Assembly: GCF_000720175.1 (NCBI RefSeq)
Contig: NZ_JOIX01000031.1
Location: 30,757-94,756, forward strand
Origin: Streptomyces sp. NRRL S-337
GTDB lineage: Bacteria; Actinomycetota; Actinomycetes; Streptomycetales; Streptomycetaceae
Length of the DNA stretch: 64,000 bases
Direction of reading: 5' to 3'
Positions 19,851-29,652 of the stretch are shown piece by piece (within the stretch, counting starts at the first letter, position 1; the number at the start of each line of letters is the position of its first letter). The notes below the pieces were generated by a model, which was given only the letters and a program-made list of their open reading frames with translations, was not told the DNA's origin and did not search any database. Position numbers and translations under genes: made by a program.

Positions 19851-21290
19851 ATGACCTCTGTGCAGGTCGACAAGCAGCACGACGGCAACGAGGCAGCTGG
19901 AAAGGCCCCCGAAGAGGGCTATCAGCGAGGTCTGGGCAACCGGCAGATCCAGATGATCGCCATTGGTGGCGCCATCGGCACGGGCCTGTTCCTCGGAGCG
20001 GGCAAGGCCATTTCGATGGCCGGGCCGAGCATCATCCTCGCCTACGCCATCGTCGGTCTGGTCATCTTCTTCATCATGCGGGCCCTGGGCGAGCTGCTCA
20101 TGTACCGGCCCGTTTCCGGGTCTTTCTCGGAATACGGCCGCGAATTCCTGGGCCCGTTCATCGGCTTTGTGACCGGCTGGACGTACTGGCTCTTCTGGGT
20201 CGTCACCGGAATTACGGAAGTCACCGCCGCGGCCACCTATGTCCAATACTGGAACAAGGGCATACCGCAATGGGCGTCGGCGCTGGTCTTCACCGTCGCG
20301 CTCTTCGGCATCAACCTGATCTCGGTGAAGCTCTTCGGCGAGCTCGAATTCTGGTTCTCGATGGTCAAGGTCACCGCGATCATCGGCATGATCCTGATCG
20401 GCATCGGCGTGATCACCCTCGGTTTCTCCGACGCCGGTGACACCGCCTCGTTCACCCTGCTCTGGTCGCACGGCGGGTTCTTCCCCAAGGGCATCGGCGG
20501 CACGCTGATGACGCTCCAGATCGTGATGTTCGCCTTCCTCGCCGTCGAACTCGTCGGCGTCACCGCCGGTGAGGCGACGAACCCGAAGAAGGTCCTGCCC
20601 AAGGCGATCAACACCGTGCCGTGGCGGATCGGCCTCTTCTACATCGGTGCGCTGATCATCATCCTGTCCGTGGTCAGCTGGACGGCCTTCAAGCCGGGCG
20701 TGAGCCCGTTCGTCGCCGCCTTCCAGCAGATCGGCCTGCCCGCCGGCGCCGGCATCGTCAACTTCGTCGTGCTGACCGCCGCGCTCTCCTCGGCCAACTC
20801 CGGCATGTACTCCACCGGCCGGATGCTGCGCGACCTGGCGCTCAACGGCCAGGGCCCGAAGTTCTTCACCCGCCTCAGCAAGAACGGCCTGCCCACCTGG
20901 GGCACCGGCGTCTCCGTCGCGATGATGCTGGCCGGCGTCTGGATCAACTACCAGTGGCCCGGCGACGCGTTCAACTACGTCGTCTCCTTCGCCACCATCT
21001 CCGGTATGTGGGCCTGGATCGTCATCCTGCTCTCGCAGCTGCGCTACCGGGCCAAGGCGAACCGCGGCGAGCTCCCGCAGTCCGAGTTCAAGGCCCCCGG
21101 CAGCCCGTACACCTCGGTGTTCGCGCTGGCCTTCATCGCCATGGTGATCGTGATGATGGGTCTCGACCCGGACGCCCGGATCTCGCTCTACGCGGCTCCC
21201 GTGTGGGCGCTCATCATGGGCGTCGGCTACCTGTGCATCCAGCGCAAGAACGCCGCCGAGGCCGCCAACGCCCCGGCGAACCAGGGCTGA
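19851..21290 (+). CDS. Amino acid permease (APC superfamily)
   Basis: 479-aa, 12-helix H+-coupled amino-acid importer of the AAT family (GabP/AnsP/ProY-like). The first helix carries GGAIGTGLFLGAG; RALGELLMYRPVSGSFSEYGREFLGPFIGF is the family consensus. VELVGVTAGEATNPKKVLPKAINTVPWRI marks helix 6 and loop. The substrate cannot be decided from sequence. The start ATG 19851 has AAAGG 10 bp upstream; an in-frame ATG at 19830 lacks a ribosome site. A separate promoter region and palindrome precede it. Confidence 0.9.
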   Translation: MTSVQVDKQHDGNEAAGKAPEEGYQRGLGNRQIQMIAIGGAIGTGLFLGAGKAISMAGPSIILAYAIVGLVIFFIMRALGELLMYRPVSGSFSEYGREFLGPFIGFVTGWTYWLFWVVTGITEVTAAATYVQYWNKGIPQWASALVFTVALFGINLISVKLFGELEFWFSMVKVTAIIGMILIGIGVITLGFSDAGDTASFTLLWSHGGFFPKGIGGTLMTLQIVMFAFLAVELVGVTAGEATNPKKVLPKAINTVPWRIGLFYIGALIIILSVVSWTAFKPGVSPFVAAFQQIGLPAGAGIVNFVVLTAALSSANSGMYSTGRMLRDLALNGQGPKFFTRLSKNGLPTWGTGVSVAMMLAGVWINYQWPGDAFNYVVSFATISGMWAWIVILLSQLRYRAKANRGELPQSEFKAPGSPYTSVFALAFIAMVIVMMGLDPDARISLYAAPVWALIMGVGYLCIQRKNAAEAANAPANQG

Positions 21291-21402
21291 TCGACCGGCC
21301 GTCCGGCGCCGCCGGCGGTCCGGAAGGACCGGCTGTCCAGCATGCGGGCCGGTGCGTACCACTCTTCGGTACGCGCCGGCCCGCGTGTCTATTCTTGGCG
21401 CC

Positions 21403-21828
21403 ATGCTGACCCTCACCAAGGCCCTTCACGACCAGATCGTCGAGCACGCCCGCCAGGACCACCCCGACGAGGCCTGCGGCGTGGTCGCGGGCCCGGCCGG
21501 CAGCGGCCGCCCCGAGCGGTTCGTCCCGATGCTGAACGCCGCCCGGTCGCCCACGTTCTACGAATTCGACTCCTCGGACCTGCTCAAGCTCTACCGCGAG
21601 ATGGACGACCGGGACGAGGAGCCGGTGATCATCTACCACTCGCACACCGCCACCGAGGCCTACCCCTCGCGCACCGACATCTCGTACGCCAACGAGCCCG
21701 GCGCCCACTACGTGCTGGTCTCCACGGCCGACACCGACGACGCCGGCCCCTTCCAGTTCCGCTCGTTCCGGATCGTCGACGGCACGGTCACCGAGGAAGA
21801 GGTCGAGATCGTGGCGGAGTACTCCTGA
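21403..21828 (+). CDS. mec: JAMM/Mov34 metalloprotease of the CysO pathway
   Basis: 141-aa zinc isopeptidase-like enzyme. In Mycobacterium the orthologue releases cysteine from the CysO-cysteine conjugate. Motif: Glu23 (PDEACGVV) and HSHTATEAYPSRTD (His79, His81, Ser89, Asp92), the complete JAMM signature. It lies upstream of cysO and cysM in the same orientation, with a small cysteine-rich leader ORF between. Besides releasing cysteine it may trim the C-terminal MV of this CysO, which ends GGMV. Confidence 0.92.
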   Translation: MLTLTKALHDQIVEHARQDHPDEACGVVAGPAGSGRPERFVPMLNAARSPTFYEFDSSDLLKLYREMDDRDEEPVIIYHSHTATEAYPSRTDISYANEPGAHYVLVSTADTDDAGPFQFRSFRIVDGTVTEEEVEIVAEYS

Positions 21829-22044
21829 TCCGGCCCTGCGGAGTGCTCCTGACCCGGTACTTCTGTCCCGGCGCGGGAGCCGGGTGGGTGGGCGCTCACC
21901 GGGCCGCGCGGCAGCCCGGGAAGATCGCGTCCCAACTGGCGTACACCAACCGTCCGCATGATGGGACATGGTTCCAATACCCGGACCGGGAATCGATACG
22001 ATGCCCGCATGGTTGACCACGACGTGAGCGAGAAGAGGCCGGGC

Positions 22045-22185
22045 ATGCTGCTGCTGCTCGCTCCGCTCGCCACGCGTCGCTCCGCATCGGCCCTGCTGGG
22101 CGCGTTCGGCTGCGGAGCCGCACGGCTGCACGTCGATCTGTGCCGCCTGTCCAGCGCCATCTGTCCGCGCTGCGCCGCCGGCTGA
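22045..22185 (+). CDS. Cysteine-rich leader peptide upstream of cysO-cysM
   Basis: 46-codon ORF with a good ribosome site (GAAGAGG) before ATG CTG CTG CTG CTG. Its C-terminal part reads ARLHVDLCRLSSAICPRCAAG. Short ORFs with an RLHVDLCR...SSAIC ending are recurrent before sulfur-assimilation genes in Streptomyces and are usually called putative leader peptides. Three Cys codons fall in the last 14. Just after the stop are a CCCGG/CCGGG stem (22186-22200) and the palindrome GCGGCGCGCGCCGC (22204-22217), suited to attenuation by cysteinyl-tRNA supply. Longer starts (22009, 21958) are in frame but have poorer ribosome sites. Confidence 0.6.
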   Translation: MLLLLAPLATRRSASALLGAFGCGAARLHVDLCRLSSAICPRCAAG

Positions 22186-23565
<1,380 letters not shown>

Positions 23566-23896
23566 CGGGACCCCGGTGCCGGGCCGCTTCGGCGGGGGCC
23601 GGGGCGGCCCGGGCAGCGAGCGTCGTACGGCCCGGCAACGGGGCCTCGCGGTGGGCGTCGCACGGCCGGCAACGGGCCCTCGCGGTGGGCGTCGCACGGC
23701 CGTGCGGGCCGTCAGCCCGGACTGGTGATTCCGCCCACAGCTCGCCCCGCCGGAGGAGCCACCGGACCTTTTGCGCCTTACGCTCGTGGGCACCGCACAG
23801 AACGCCCAAGACCCGGCAGCACCCGGCAAAGGCCCCGCCGGGAGTACCCGCACGGACCGCCGGCCGCCGCCCCCGCCCACGGAGGTTCACCCCCGT
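23566..23896. other. cysM to MBL-gene intergenic region with a 34-bp tandem repeat
   Basis: 331 bp without a gene. Two adjacent 34-bp units at 23634-23667 and 23668-23701 differ at one position (both begin GGCAACGGG and end CGTCGCACGGCC). The rest is GC-rich and unremarkable. Confidence 0.6.
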
Positions 23897-24649
23897 ATGA
23901 AGCTCACTGTCGTCGGTTGCTCGGGGTCGTTCCCTTCCACGGAATCGGCCTGTTCGAGCTACCTCCTGGAGGCCGACGGCTTCAGGCTGCTCCTCGACAT
24001 GGGCAACGGAGCCCTGGGCGAGCTGCAGCGCCACTCCGGCCTGTACGACCTGGACGCCGTGCTTCTGTCGCATCTGCACGCCGATCACTGCATCGACCTG
24101 TGCGGCTATTTCGTGGTGCGCTACTACCGCCCCGACGGCGGCCGCTGCGACCCGATGCCGGTCTACGGGCCGGCCGGCACCGAGCAGCGGCTCACCGTCG
24201 CGCACGCCGACGTGCCGCACGACGGCGCGATGAGCGAGGTCTTCGACTTCCGCACGCTGACGCCCGGCACGTTCACCGTCGGGCCGTTCACCATCCGCAC
24301 CGAGCGGGTCAGCCACCCGGTGGAGGCATTCGGCTTCCGCATCGAGCACAACGGCCGGTCGCTGACGTACTCCGGCGACACCGGGCCCTGCGAGGCGCTG
24401 GGCTCCCTGGCGGCGGGCAGTGACCTCTTCCTGTGCGAGGCGTCGTTCACCTACGGCAAGGAAGACATCCCGGACCTGCACCTGAACGGCCGGGAGGCCG
24501 GCGAGCACGCCCGGCGGGCGGGCGTCGGCCGGCTGGTGCTCACCCACATCCCGCCGTGGACCGACCCGGAGATCAGCGTCCGCGACGCGCAGAAGGTCTA
24601 CGACGGGCCGGTCGAGGTCGCCCGGGCGGGCGTGGTCTACGAGATCTGA
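23897..24649 (+). CDS. MBL-fold hydrolase, Rv1339-like (possible cAMP phosphodiesterase)
   Basis: 250-aa metallo-beta-lactamase-fold enzyme. The zinc motif HLHADH is at residues 59-64, with further ligands in SGDTGPCEAL and TLTHIPPW-type LVLTHIPP. N-terminal MKLTVVGCSGSFPSTESACSSYLLE matches the Rv1339 group, which lies beside cysM in mycobacteria and has been reported to degrade cAMP. The function is by that analogy; a tRNA-processing or other phosphodiesterase role cannot be excluded. It is convergent with nagE2, separated by a strong terminator. Confidence 0.85.
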   Translation: MKLTVVGCSGSFPSTESACSSYLLEADGFRLLLDMGNGALGELQRHSGLYDLDAVLLSHLHADHCIDLCGYFVVRYYRPDGGRCDPMPVYGPAGTEQRLTVAHADVPHDGAMSEVFDFRTLTPGTFTVGPFTIRTERVSHPVEAFGFRIEHNGRSLTYSGDTGPCEALGSLAAGSDLFLCEASFTYGKEDIPDLHLNGREAGEHARRAGVGRLVLTHIPPWTDPEISVRDAQKVYDGPVEVARAGVVYEI

Positions 24650-24687
24650 AGCGGGCGGACCCGCGTCACGCCACGCCACGACACGAC

Positions 24688-24721
24688 AGGGCCCCGGAAC
24701 CAGCTGTGGTTCCGGGGCCCT
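24688..24721. terminator. Bidirectional terminator between MBL gene and nagE2
   Basis: A perfect 14-bp stem (AGGGCCCCGGAACC / GGTTCCGGGGCCCT) with a 6-nt loop. The flanks (ACACGAC and GTCGTGT) lengthen it across a 2-nt bulge. Confidence 0.9.
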
Positions 24722-24777
24722 GTGTCGTGTCGCGGCGTGACGCCCGTGTGGTGGCGGGACGCCGTGGGCGCGGCGGC

Positions 24778-26031
24778 CTACGCCTTCGTCAGGTCCTCGA
24801 TCTCCTCCTCGGGCTCCCGGCCCGGGGTGGTCAGGTTGAACTTGCTGATCGCGAACCGGAACAGCACGTAGTAGACCACCGCGAAGGCCAGACCGATCGG
24901 GATGATCATCCAGGGCTTGGTGGCGAGGGACCAGTTCATCGCGTAGTCGATGGCGCCGGCCGAGAAGGTGAAGCCATCGTGCACGCCCAGGGCCCAGGTC
25001 AGCGCCATCGAGACGGCGGTCAGCACCGCGTGGATCGCGTACAGCACCGGGGCGATGAACATGAACGAGAACTCGATCGGCTCGGTGATGCCGCAGACGA
25101 AGGAGGTCAGCGCCAGCGAGATCATCATGCCCAGCACGGCCTTGCGGCGCTCGGGGCGGGCGGCGTGCGCGATGGCCAGGGCGGCGGCCGGCAGACCGAA
25201 CATCATGATCGGGAAGAAGCCGGACATGAACTGGCCGGCGGACGGGTCGCCGGCGAAGAAGCGGCCGATGTCGCCGTGCGCGACCTTGCCCGCGGCGTCG
25301 GTGAAGTCACCGAGCTGGAACCACGAGACGGTGTTGACGAACTGGTGCATGCCGATCGGCAGCAGCGCCCGGTTGATCAGGCCGAAGAGGCCGGAGCCGG
25401 CCGCGCCGAGCCCGGTCATCCACTCGCCGAAGCTGGAGATGGCGCTGCCGACCGGCTCCCAGACGAGGAGGAACAGCACGCCGACGGCGGTGCCGACGAA
25501 CGCCATGATGATCGGGACGAGCCGGCGGCCGTTGAAGAAGCCCAGCCATTCCTTCAGCTGCTTGCGGTGGTAGCGCTGCCAGAGGACCGCGGCGAGCAGA
25601 CCCATGACGATGCCGCCGAGGACGCCCGGGTTGTTGACGACCGGCTCGACCCACTTGCCCTTCTCGATGTGGCCCTCGGTGACCGGGAACGCCTTGAGGA
25701 CGTTGCTGTAGACCAGGAAGCCGACCAGGGCGGCGAGCGCCGTGGAGCCGTCGGACTTCTTCGCGAAGCCGATGGCCACGCCTATGCAGAACAGCAGCGG
25801 CAGGTTGTCGAAGACCGCGCCACCGGCCGCGGCGAAGACCTTGCTGACGTCGACCCAGCCCAGGCCCTTCTCACCGAAGACGTCCGGCTGGCCGAGGCGG
25901 TTGAGGATGCCCGCGGCGGGCAGGACGGCGATCGGCAGCTGGAGGCTGCGGCCGATCTTCTGCAGGCCCTGGAACAGGCCGGAGCCCCGCTTCTTCGCGG
26001 GGGCCGCCTTCGCGGCGGTGGCCGAACTCAT
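24778..26031 (-). CDS. nagE2: N-acetylglucosamine PTS permease IIC
   Basis: 417-aa EIIC of the glucose/GlcNAc superfamily that carries GlcNAc across the membrane for phosphorylation by IIB. Signatures: LQKIGRSLQLPIAVLPAAGILNRLG, GIVMGLLAAVLWQRYH, the sugar-binding loop SFVCGITEPIEFSFMF, and GVHDGFTFSAGAIDY. It lacks IIA and IIB domains, so it needs the separate NagF and a general IIA. Several DasR-like operators lie 50-150 bp upstream. A close paralogue (nagE1) follows. By S. coelicolor analogy NagE2 is the functional GlcNAc transporter. Confidence 0.94.
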   Translation of the reverse strand: MSSATAAKAAPAKKRGSGLFQGLQKIGRSLQLPIAVLPAAGILNRLGQPDVFGEKGLGWVDVSKVFAAAGGAVFDNLPLLFCIGVAIGFAKKSDGSTALAALVGFLVYSNVLKAFPVTEGHIEKGKWVEPVVNNPGVLGGIVMGLLAAVLWQRYHRKQLKEWLGFFNGRRLVPIIMAFVGTAVGVLFLLVWEPVGSAISSFGEWMTGLGAAGSGLFGLINRALLPIGMHQFVNTVSWFQLGDFTDAAGKVAHGDIGRFFAGDPSAGQFMSGFFPIMMFGLPAAALAIAHAARPERRKAVLGMMISLALTSFVCGITEPIEFSFMFIAPVLYAIHAVLTAVSMALTWALGVHDGFTFSAGAIDYAMNWSLATKPWMIIPIGLAFAVVYYVLFRFAISKFNLTTPGREPEEEIEDLTKA

Positions 26032-26090
26032 CGGATTCCTCCTGGTGAAGCGGGCATGTGCAGGGGGAAGGCCCGCTGGTTGGTCTACAC

Positions 26091-26106
26091 CTTGGTCTAC
26101 ACCACC
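26091..26106. promoter_or_regulatory. DasR-like operator (dre), nagE2 site 1
   Basis: CTTGGTCTACACCACC matches about 13 of 16 positions of the consensus A(C/T)TGGTCTAGACCA(G/C)T. An overlapping half-like copy (TTGGTCTACACCTT, 26080-26093) lies just before it. DasR is released by GlcN-6-P, linking chitin breakdown products to uptake. Confidence 0.8.
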
Positions 26107-26122
26107 GGTGGTTTAGACCATT
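26107..26122. promoter_or_regulatory. DasR-like operator (dre), nagE2 site 2
   Basis: GGTGGTTTAGACCATT matches about 12 of 16 positions, directly abutting site 1. Confidence 0.75.
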
Positions 26123-26162
26123 CTTAGCATGTAGCCCGGGCATAAAGGAATCCATTCTTCCA

Positions 26163-26178
26163 AGTGGTGTGGACCACA
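26163..26178. promoter_or_regulatory. DasR-like operator (dre), distal nagE2 site
   Basis: AGTGGTGTGGACCACA matches about 12 of 16 positions and lies about 130 bp upstream of the nagE2 start, between nagE1 and nagE2. Confidence 0.6.
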
Positions 26179-26301
26179 GGGGGACCGGCCCCCGAAACGC
26201 CCTGCTCACCGGCCCGCCGAGGCCTCCCGGGGCCCTTGCGGGTGCCTTGCCAAGGCCTTCCGCAGCCCTTCCGGACGCCCTCCCCCCGGCCGCGCCCGCG
26301 C

Positions 26302-27603
26302 CTACTTCACGTTCTCCCGCTCCATCGCGTCCCCCACCTCATCCGGTTCGCGCCCCGGCGTCCGGAGGTCGAACTTCGTGATCACGAAACGGAAGATGAG
26401 GTAGTAGACCGCGGCGAAGCACAGGCCGATCGGAATGATCAACCAGGGTCTCGTCGCCAGCCCCCAGTTGATGACGTAGTCGATCAGACCGGCCGAGAAA
26501 CTGAAGCCGTCGTGCACCCCCAGCGCCCAGGTCACCGCCATGGAGACACCGGTGAGCAGCGCATGGGCCGCGTACAGCAGGGGCGCGATGAACAGGAACG
26601 AGTACTCGATCGGCTCGGTGATGCCGGTCACGAACGAGGTCAGTGCCACGGAGAGCATCAGCCCGCCGACCTCCTTGCGGCGGTGCGGCTTGGCACAGTG
26701 CGTGATCGCCAGGGCGGCCGCCGGGAGCGCGAACATCATGATCGGGAAGAAGCCCGAGGTGAACTGACCGGCGTTCGGGTCGCCCGCCAGGAACATGTTG
26801 ATGTCGCCGTGCACCACCGCGCCGTCCGGCTTGGTGTAGCTGCCGAACTGGAACCAGATGGGCACGTTGAGGAACTGGTGCAGCCCGATCACCAGCAGCG
26901 CCCTGTTCGCCACGCCGAAGACGCCCGCCCCCCAGGAGCCGAGGTCGCTGAGCCATCGGCTGAAGCCCTCCAGCGCGTCCCCGATGGGCGGCCAGACCCA
27001 CAGACACAGCGCGGCGAAGGCGATCGCCACGAAGGCCATGATGATCGGGACCAGCCGGCGGCCGTTGAAGAAGCCCAGCCAGTCGACGAGCCTGGTGCGG
27101 TGGTAGCGGGCCCAGAAGAAGGCGGCGAGCAGCCCGATGACGATGCCACCGAACACGCCGGGATTCTGGTACGTGAACGCCGTGGCCGTCGCGTCCGGGG
27201 CCACACAGCCGACCCCGGGCACGGGTTTCGCACCGCCGGCGCACAGCTTGGGGAACTGCCGCAGGACGCCGTAGTAGACGAGGAAGCCTGCCAGGGCGGC
27301 AAGCGCGGTGGAGCCGTCGGACTTCTTGGCCATGCCGATGGCCACGCCCACACAGAAGAGAAGGGGAAGCCCCAGGGCGCCGTCGAGCAGGGCGCTGCCC
27401 GCGCCCATCATGACCTTGGAGACCGCGTCCCAGCCCAGCCCCTTCGCGCCGAACACGTCCGGCTGCCCGAGACGGTTGAGGATCCCCGCCGCGGGCAGGA
27501 CCGCGATCGGCAGCTGCAGACTCCGCCCCATCTTCTGCAGCCCCTGGAAGAGGTCCGACGCCCGGTTCCTCCGCGGCTCCGCCGCCGCTGCCTCCGCACT
27601 CAT
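26302..27603 (-). CDS. nagE1: N-acetylglucosamine-type PTS permease IIC, paralogue
   Basis: 433-aa EIIC nearly parallel to NagE2 over its full length (LQKMGRSLQLPIAVLPAAGILNRLG, TSFVTGITEPIEYSFLF, GVHDGFSFSAGLIDY). It differs by a longer loop with two cysteines (KLCAGGAKPVPGVGCV). The ATG at 27603 has GGGAGG about 10 bp upstream; the frame upstream is not conserved. It is divergent from nagF with a DasR-like site between. In S. coelicolor the first copy appears dispensable for GlcNAc uptake, so the specificity of this one is uncertain. Confidence 0.9.
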   Translation of the reverse strand: MSAEAAAAEPRRNRASDLFQGLQKMGRSLQLPIAVLPAAGILNRLGQPDVFGAKGLGWDAVSKVMMGAGSALLDGALGLPLLFCVGVAIGMAKKSDGSTALAALAGFLVYYGVLRQFPKLCAGGAKPVPGVGCVAPDATATAFTYQNPGVFGGIVIGLLAAFFWARYHRTRLVDWLGFFNGRRLVPIIMAFVAIAFAALCLWVWPPIGDALEGFSRWLSDLGSWGAGVFGVANRALLVIGLHQFLNVPIWFQFGSYTKPDGAVVHGDINMFLAGDPNAGQFTSGFFPIMMFALPAAALAITHCAKPHRRKEVGGLMLSVALTSFVTGITEPIEYSFLFIAPLLYAAHALLTGVSMAVTWALGVHDGFSFSAGLIDYVINWGLATRPWLIIPIGLCFAAVYYLIFRFVITKFDLRTPGREPDEVGDAMERENVK

Positions 27604-27662
27604 CCGCGCCGTCCTCCCGGCAGCCGCCCCGGGGACGGCCGGCCCGCTGCATACCGCATACT

Positions 27663-27678
27663 GGTGGTGTAGACCACT
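27663..27678. promoter_or_regulatory. DasR-like operator (dre) between nagE1 and nagF
   Basis: GGTGGTGTAGACCACT matches about 13 of 16 positions of the dre consensus. It is 60 bp from the nagE1 start and 183 bp from nagF, so it could serve both. Confidence 0.8.
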
Positions 27679-27860
27679 TGGCGGCGGTCGCCGAACGCGC
27701 GCCCGCCGTCGCGTGATCACCGTCCCGGTGATCGCCCAACCGGTGATCGCCATCCTTCGTCAGACAGCGGACAAACGCCCACATAGTTGGGCTGAACGTG
27801 CGTTACGGTGTGAAAACCGCACGGCGGCACCGCCGGCGGCCGAGACAAGCAGGAGTGGAC

Positions 27861-28094
27861 ATGGCCAGCAAGGCTGAGAAGATCGTCGCCGGCCTCGGCG
27901 GACTCGACAACATCGAAGAGGTCGAAGGCTGCATCACCCGCCTCCGCACCGAGGTCTCCGACGCCTCCCTCGTCGACGAGGCCGCCCTCAAGGCCGCCGG
28001 CGCCCACGGCGTCGTCAAGATGGGCAACGCGATCCAGGTCGTCATCGGCACCGACGCCGACCCCATCGCCGCCGAAATCGAAGACATGATGTGA
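27861..28094 (+). CDS. nagF: GlcNAc PTS IIB component
   Basis: 77-aa stand-alone EIIB of the glucose family that passes phosphate from IIA to the sugar carried by NagE. Phospho-cysteine is Cys24 in [19 protein letters not shown] precedes it and [23 protein letters not shown] completes the fold. AGGAG lies 7 bp upstream of the ATG. It is divergent from nagE1. A terminator follows. Confidence 0.95.
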   Translation: MASKAEKIVAGLGGLDNIEEVEGCITRLRTEVSDASLVDEAALKAAGAHGVVKMGNAIQVVIGTDADPIAAEIEDMM

Positions 28095-28147
28095 GGACCT
28101 GAGCCGCCGGGCCGACCGACCCCCGACCGCGCCCCGCTCACCCTCCC

Positions 28148-28189
28148 AAGGCCCCGCCCCCGGACACCCACCGCCCGGAACGGGGCCTT
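28148..28189 (+). terminator. Terminator of nagF
   Basis: AAGGCCCCG (28148-28156) and CGGGGCCTT (28181-28189) form a 9-bp stem with a 24-nt loop. Confidence 0.6.
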
Positions 28190-28215
28190 CACCATTCCCC
28201 GATAGGGTCTACGCC

Positions 28216-28947
28216 ATGTCTCGCATCGACGGCCGCACCCCCGAACAGCTCCGCCCCGTCACCATCGAACGCGGCTGGAGCAAGCACGCCGAAGGCTCCG
28301 TCCTCATCGCCTTCGGCGACACCAAAGTCTTCTGCACCGCCTCCGTCACCGAAGGCGTCCCCCGCTGGCGCAAGGGCACCGGCGAAGGCTGGGTCACCGC
28401 CGAATACTCGATGCTGCCCCGCTCCACCAACACCCGCGGCGACCGCGAATCCGTCCGCGGCAAGATCGGCGGCCGCACCCACGAAATCAGCCGCCTCATC
28501 GGCCGCTCACTGCGCGCCGTCATCGACTACAAGGCCCTCGGCGAGAACACCATCGTCCTCGACTGCGACGTCCTCCAGGCCGACGGCGGCACGCGCACCG
28601 CGGCGATCACCGGCGCCTACGTGGCACTGGCCGACGCCGTCAGCTGGGCCCAGCACAAGAAGCTCGTCAAGCACGGCCGCAAGCCGCTCACCGGCACCGT
28701 CTCCGCGGTCAGCGTCGGCATCGTCGACGGCACCCCGCTCCTCGACCTCTGCTACGAGGAAGATGTCCGCGCCGAGACCGACATGAACGTCGTCTGCACC
28801 GGCGACGGCCGCTTCGTCGAGGTCCAGGGCACCGCCGAAGCCGCCCCCTTCGCCCGCGACGAACTCAACGCCCTCCTCGACCTCGCGGTCAGCGGCTGCA
28901 CCGACCTCGACACCATCCAGCGCACGGCGCTGGCTGGCACGCTCTGA
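28216..28947 (+). CDS. rph: Ribonuclease PH
   Basis: 243-aa phosphorolytic 3' exoribonuclease that trims tRNA 3' ends. Signatures: [28 protein letters not shown] N-terminus, [15 protein letters not shown] (here [15 protein letters not shown]), [34 protein letters not shown] and [16 protein letters not shown]. Length is standard. It is followed by a small lipoprotein and rdgB, the usual actinobacterial order. Confidence 0.97.
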   Translation: MSRIDGRTPEQLRPVTIERGWSKHAEGSVLIAFGDTKVFCTASVTEGVPRWRKGTGEGWVTAEYSMLPRSTNTRGDRESVRGKIGGRTHEISRLIGRSLRAVIDYKALGENTIVLDCDVLQADGGTRTAAITGAYVALADAVSWAQHKKLVKHGRKPLTGTVSAVSVGIVDGTPLLDLCYEEDVRAETDMNVVCTGDGRFVEVQGTAEAAPFARDELNALLDLAVSGCTDLDTIQRTALAGTL

Positions 28948-29143
28948 CGCCAACGGGCGGTGGGCCCCTTCCGTCGCCCACGCCCGGATCACGCCAATCT
29001 CCTGCGGTCCGGCGGCCGGATCATGCCGCCGCCGGACCACCGGGCAACCAAAGACCCCCGGCCCCGCGTTTCCTCCTTTGCCTGCACATGACCCGGGACA
29101 CACGCCCCGGCTCCATGCCCCGCCGAGGAAGGAAACGCACCCC

Positions 29144-29545
29144 ATGGCCCCCAGCACCCTCCGCCGACCCACCCCCCTCGCCGTCGCCGCATTAGCCGCC
29201 GCCACCCTCACCGTCCCCTTCCTCACCTCCTGCGGAGCCGTCCAGAAAGCCGTCGACTGCGCCAAGACCGCCACCTCCGTCGTCAACGCCGTCGACAAAC
29301 TCCAGCAGGCCGCGGACAACGCCCTCACGGACCCCAAGAAGACCCAGCAGGCCCTCGACAACATCGACAGCAATCTGCGCAAGCTCAGCAACGAGGCCAA
29401 CGACCCCGAGCTGTCCAAGGCCATCGACAAGACCAACGCCGGCATCAAGAACGCCCGCAAGGACATCGAGAACAACAAGGCCCCCGACATCCAGCCGATC
29501 GTCGACGGCACCAGCCAGATGACCAAGATCTGCACCCCCGGCTGA
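29144..29545 (+). CDS. Small secreted lipoprotein
   Basis: 133 aa. The signal peptide (LRRPTPLAVAALAAATLTVPFLTSC) ends in a lipobox whose Cys is at about residue 31. The mature part is helical and charged, with heptad-like spacing (VNAVDKLQQAADNALTDPKKTQQALDNIDSNLRKLSNEAND). It has a second Cys in VDCAKTATSVV and a third near the end. AGGAAGG precedes the ATG. Inserted between rph and rdgB. No known enzyme motif. Confidence 0.8.
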   Translation: MAPSTLRRPTPLAVAALAAATLTVPFLTSCGAVQKAVDCAKTATSVVNAVDKLQQAADNALTDPKKTQQALDNIDSNLRKLSNEANDPELSKAIDKTNAGIKNARKDIENNKAPDIQPIVDGTSQMTKICTPG

Positions 29546-29652
29546 CCGGAGCGGCCGGCACGAGGACGGGCCGGGGAGCCGACCGGCCGGCTTACGGCGA
29601 CGGCGTCCCGCCCGGGGCATCTCCCGGCAGCACGGCCGGGATAATCGCTCCC

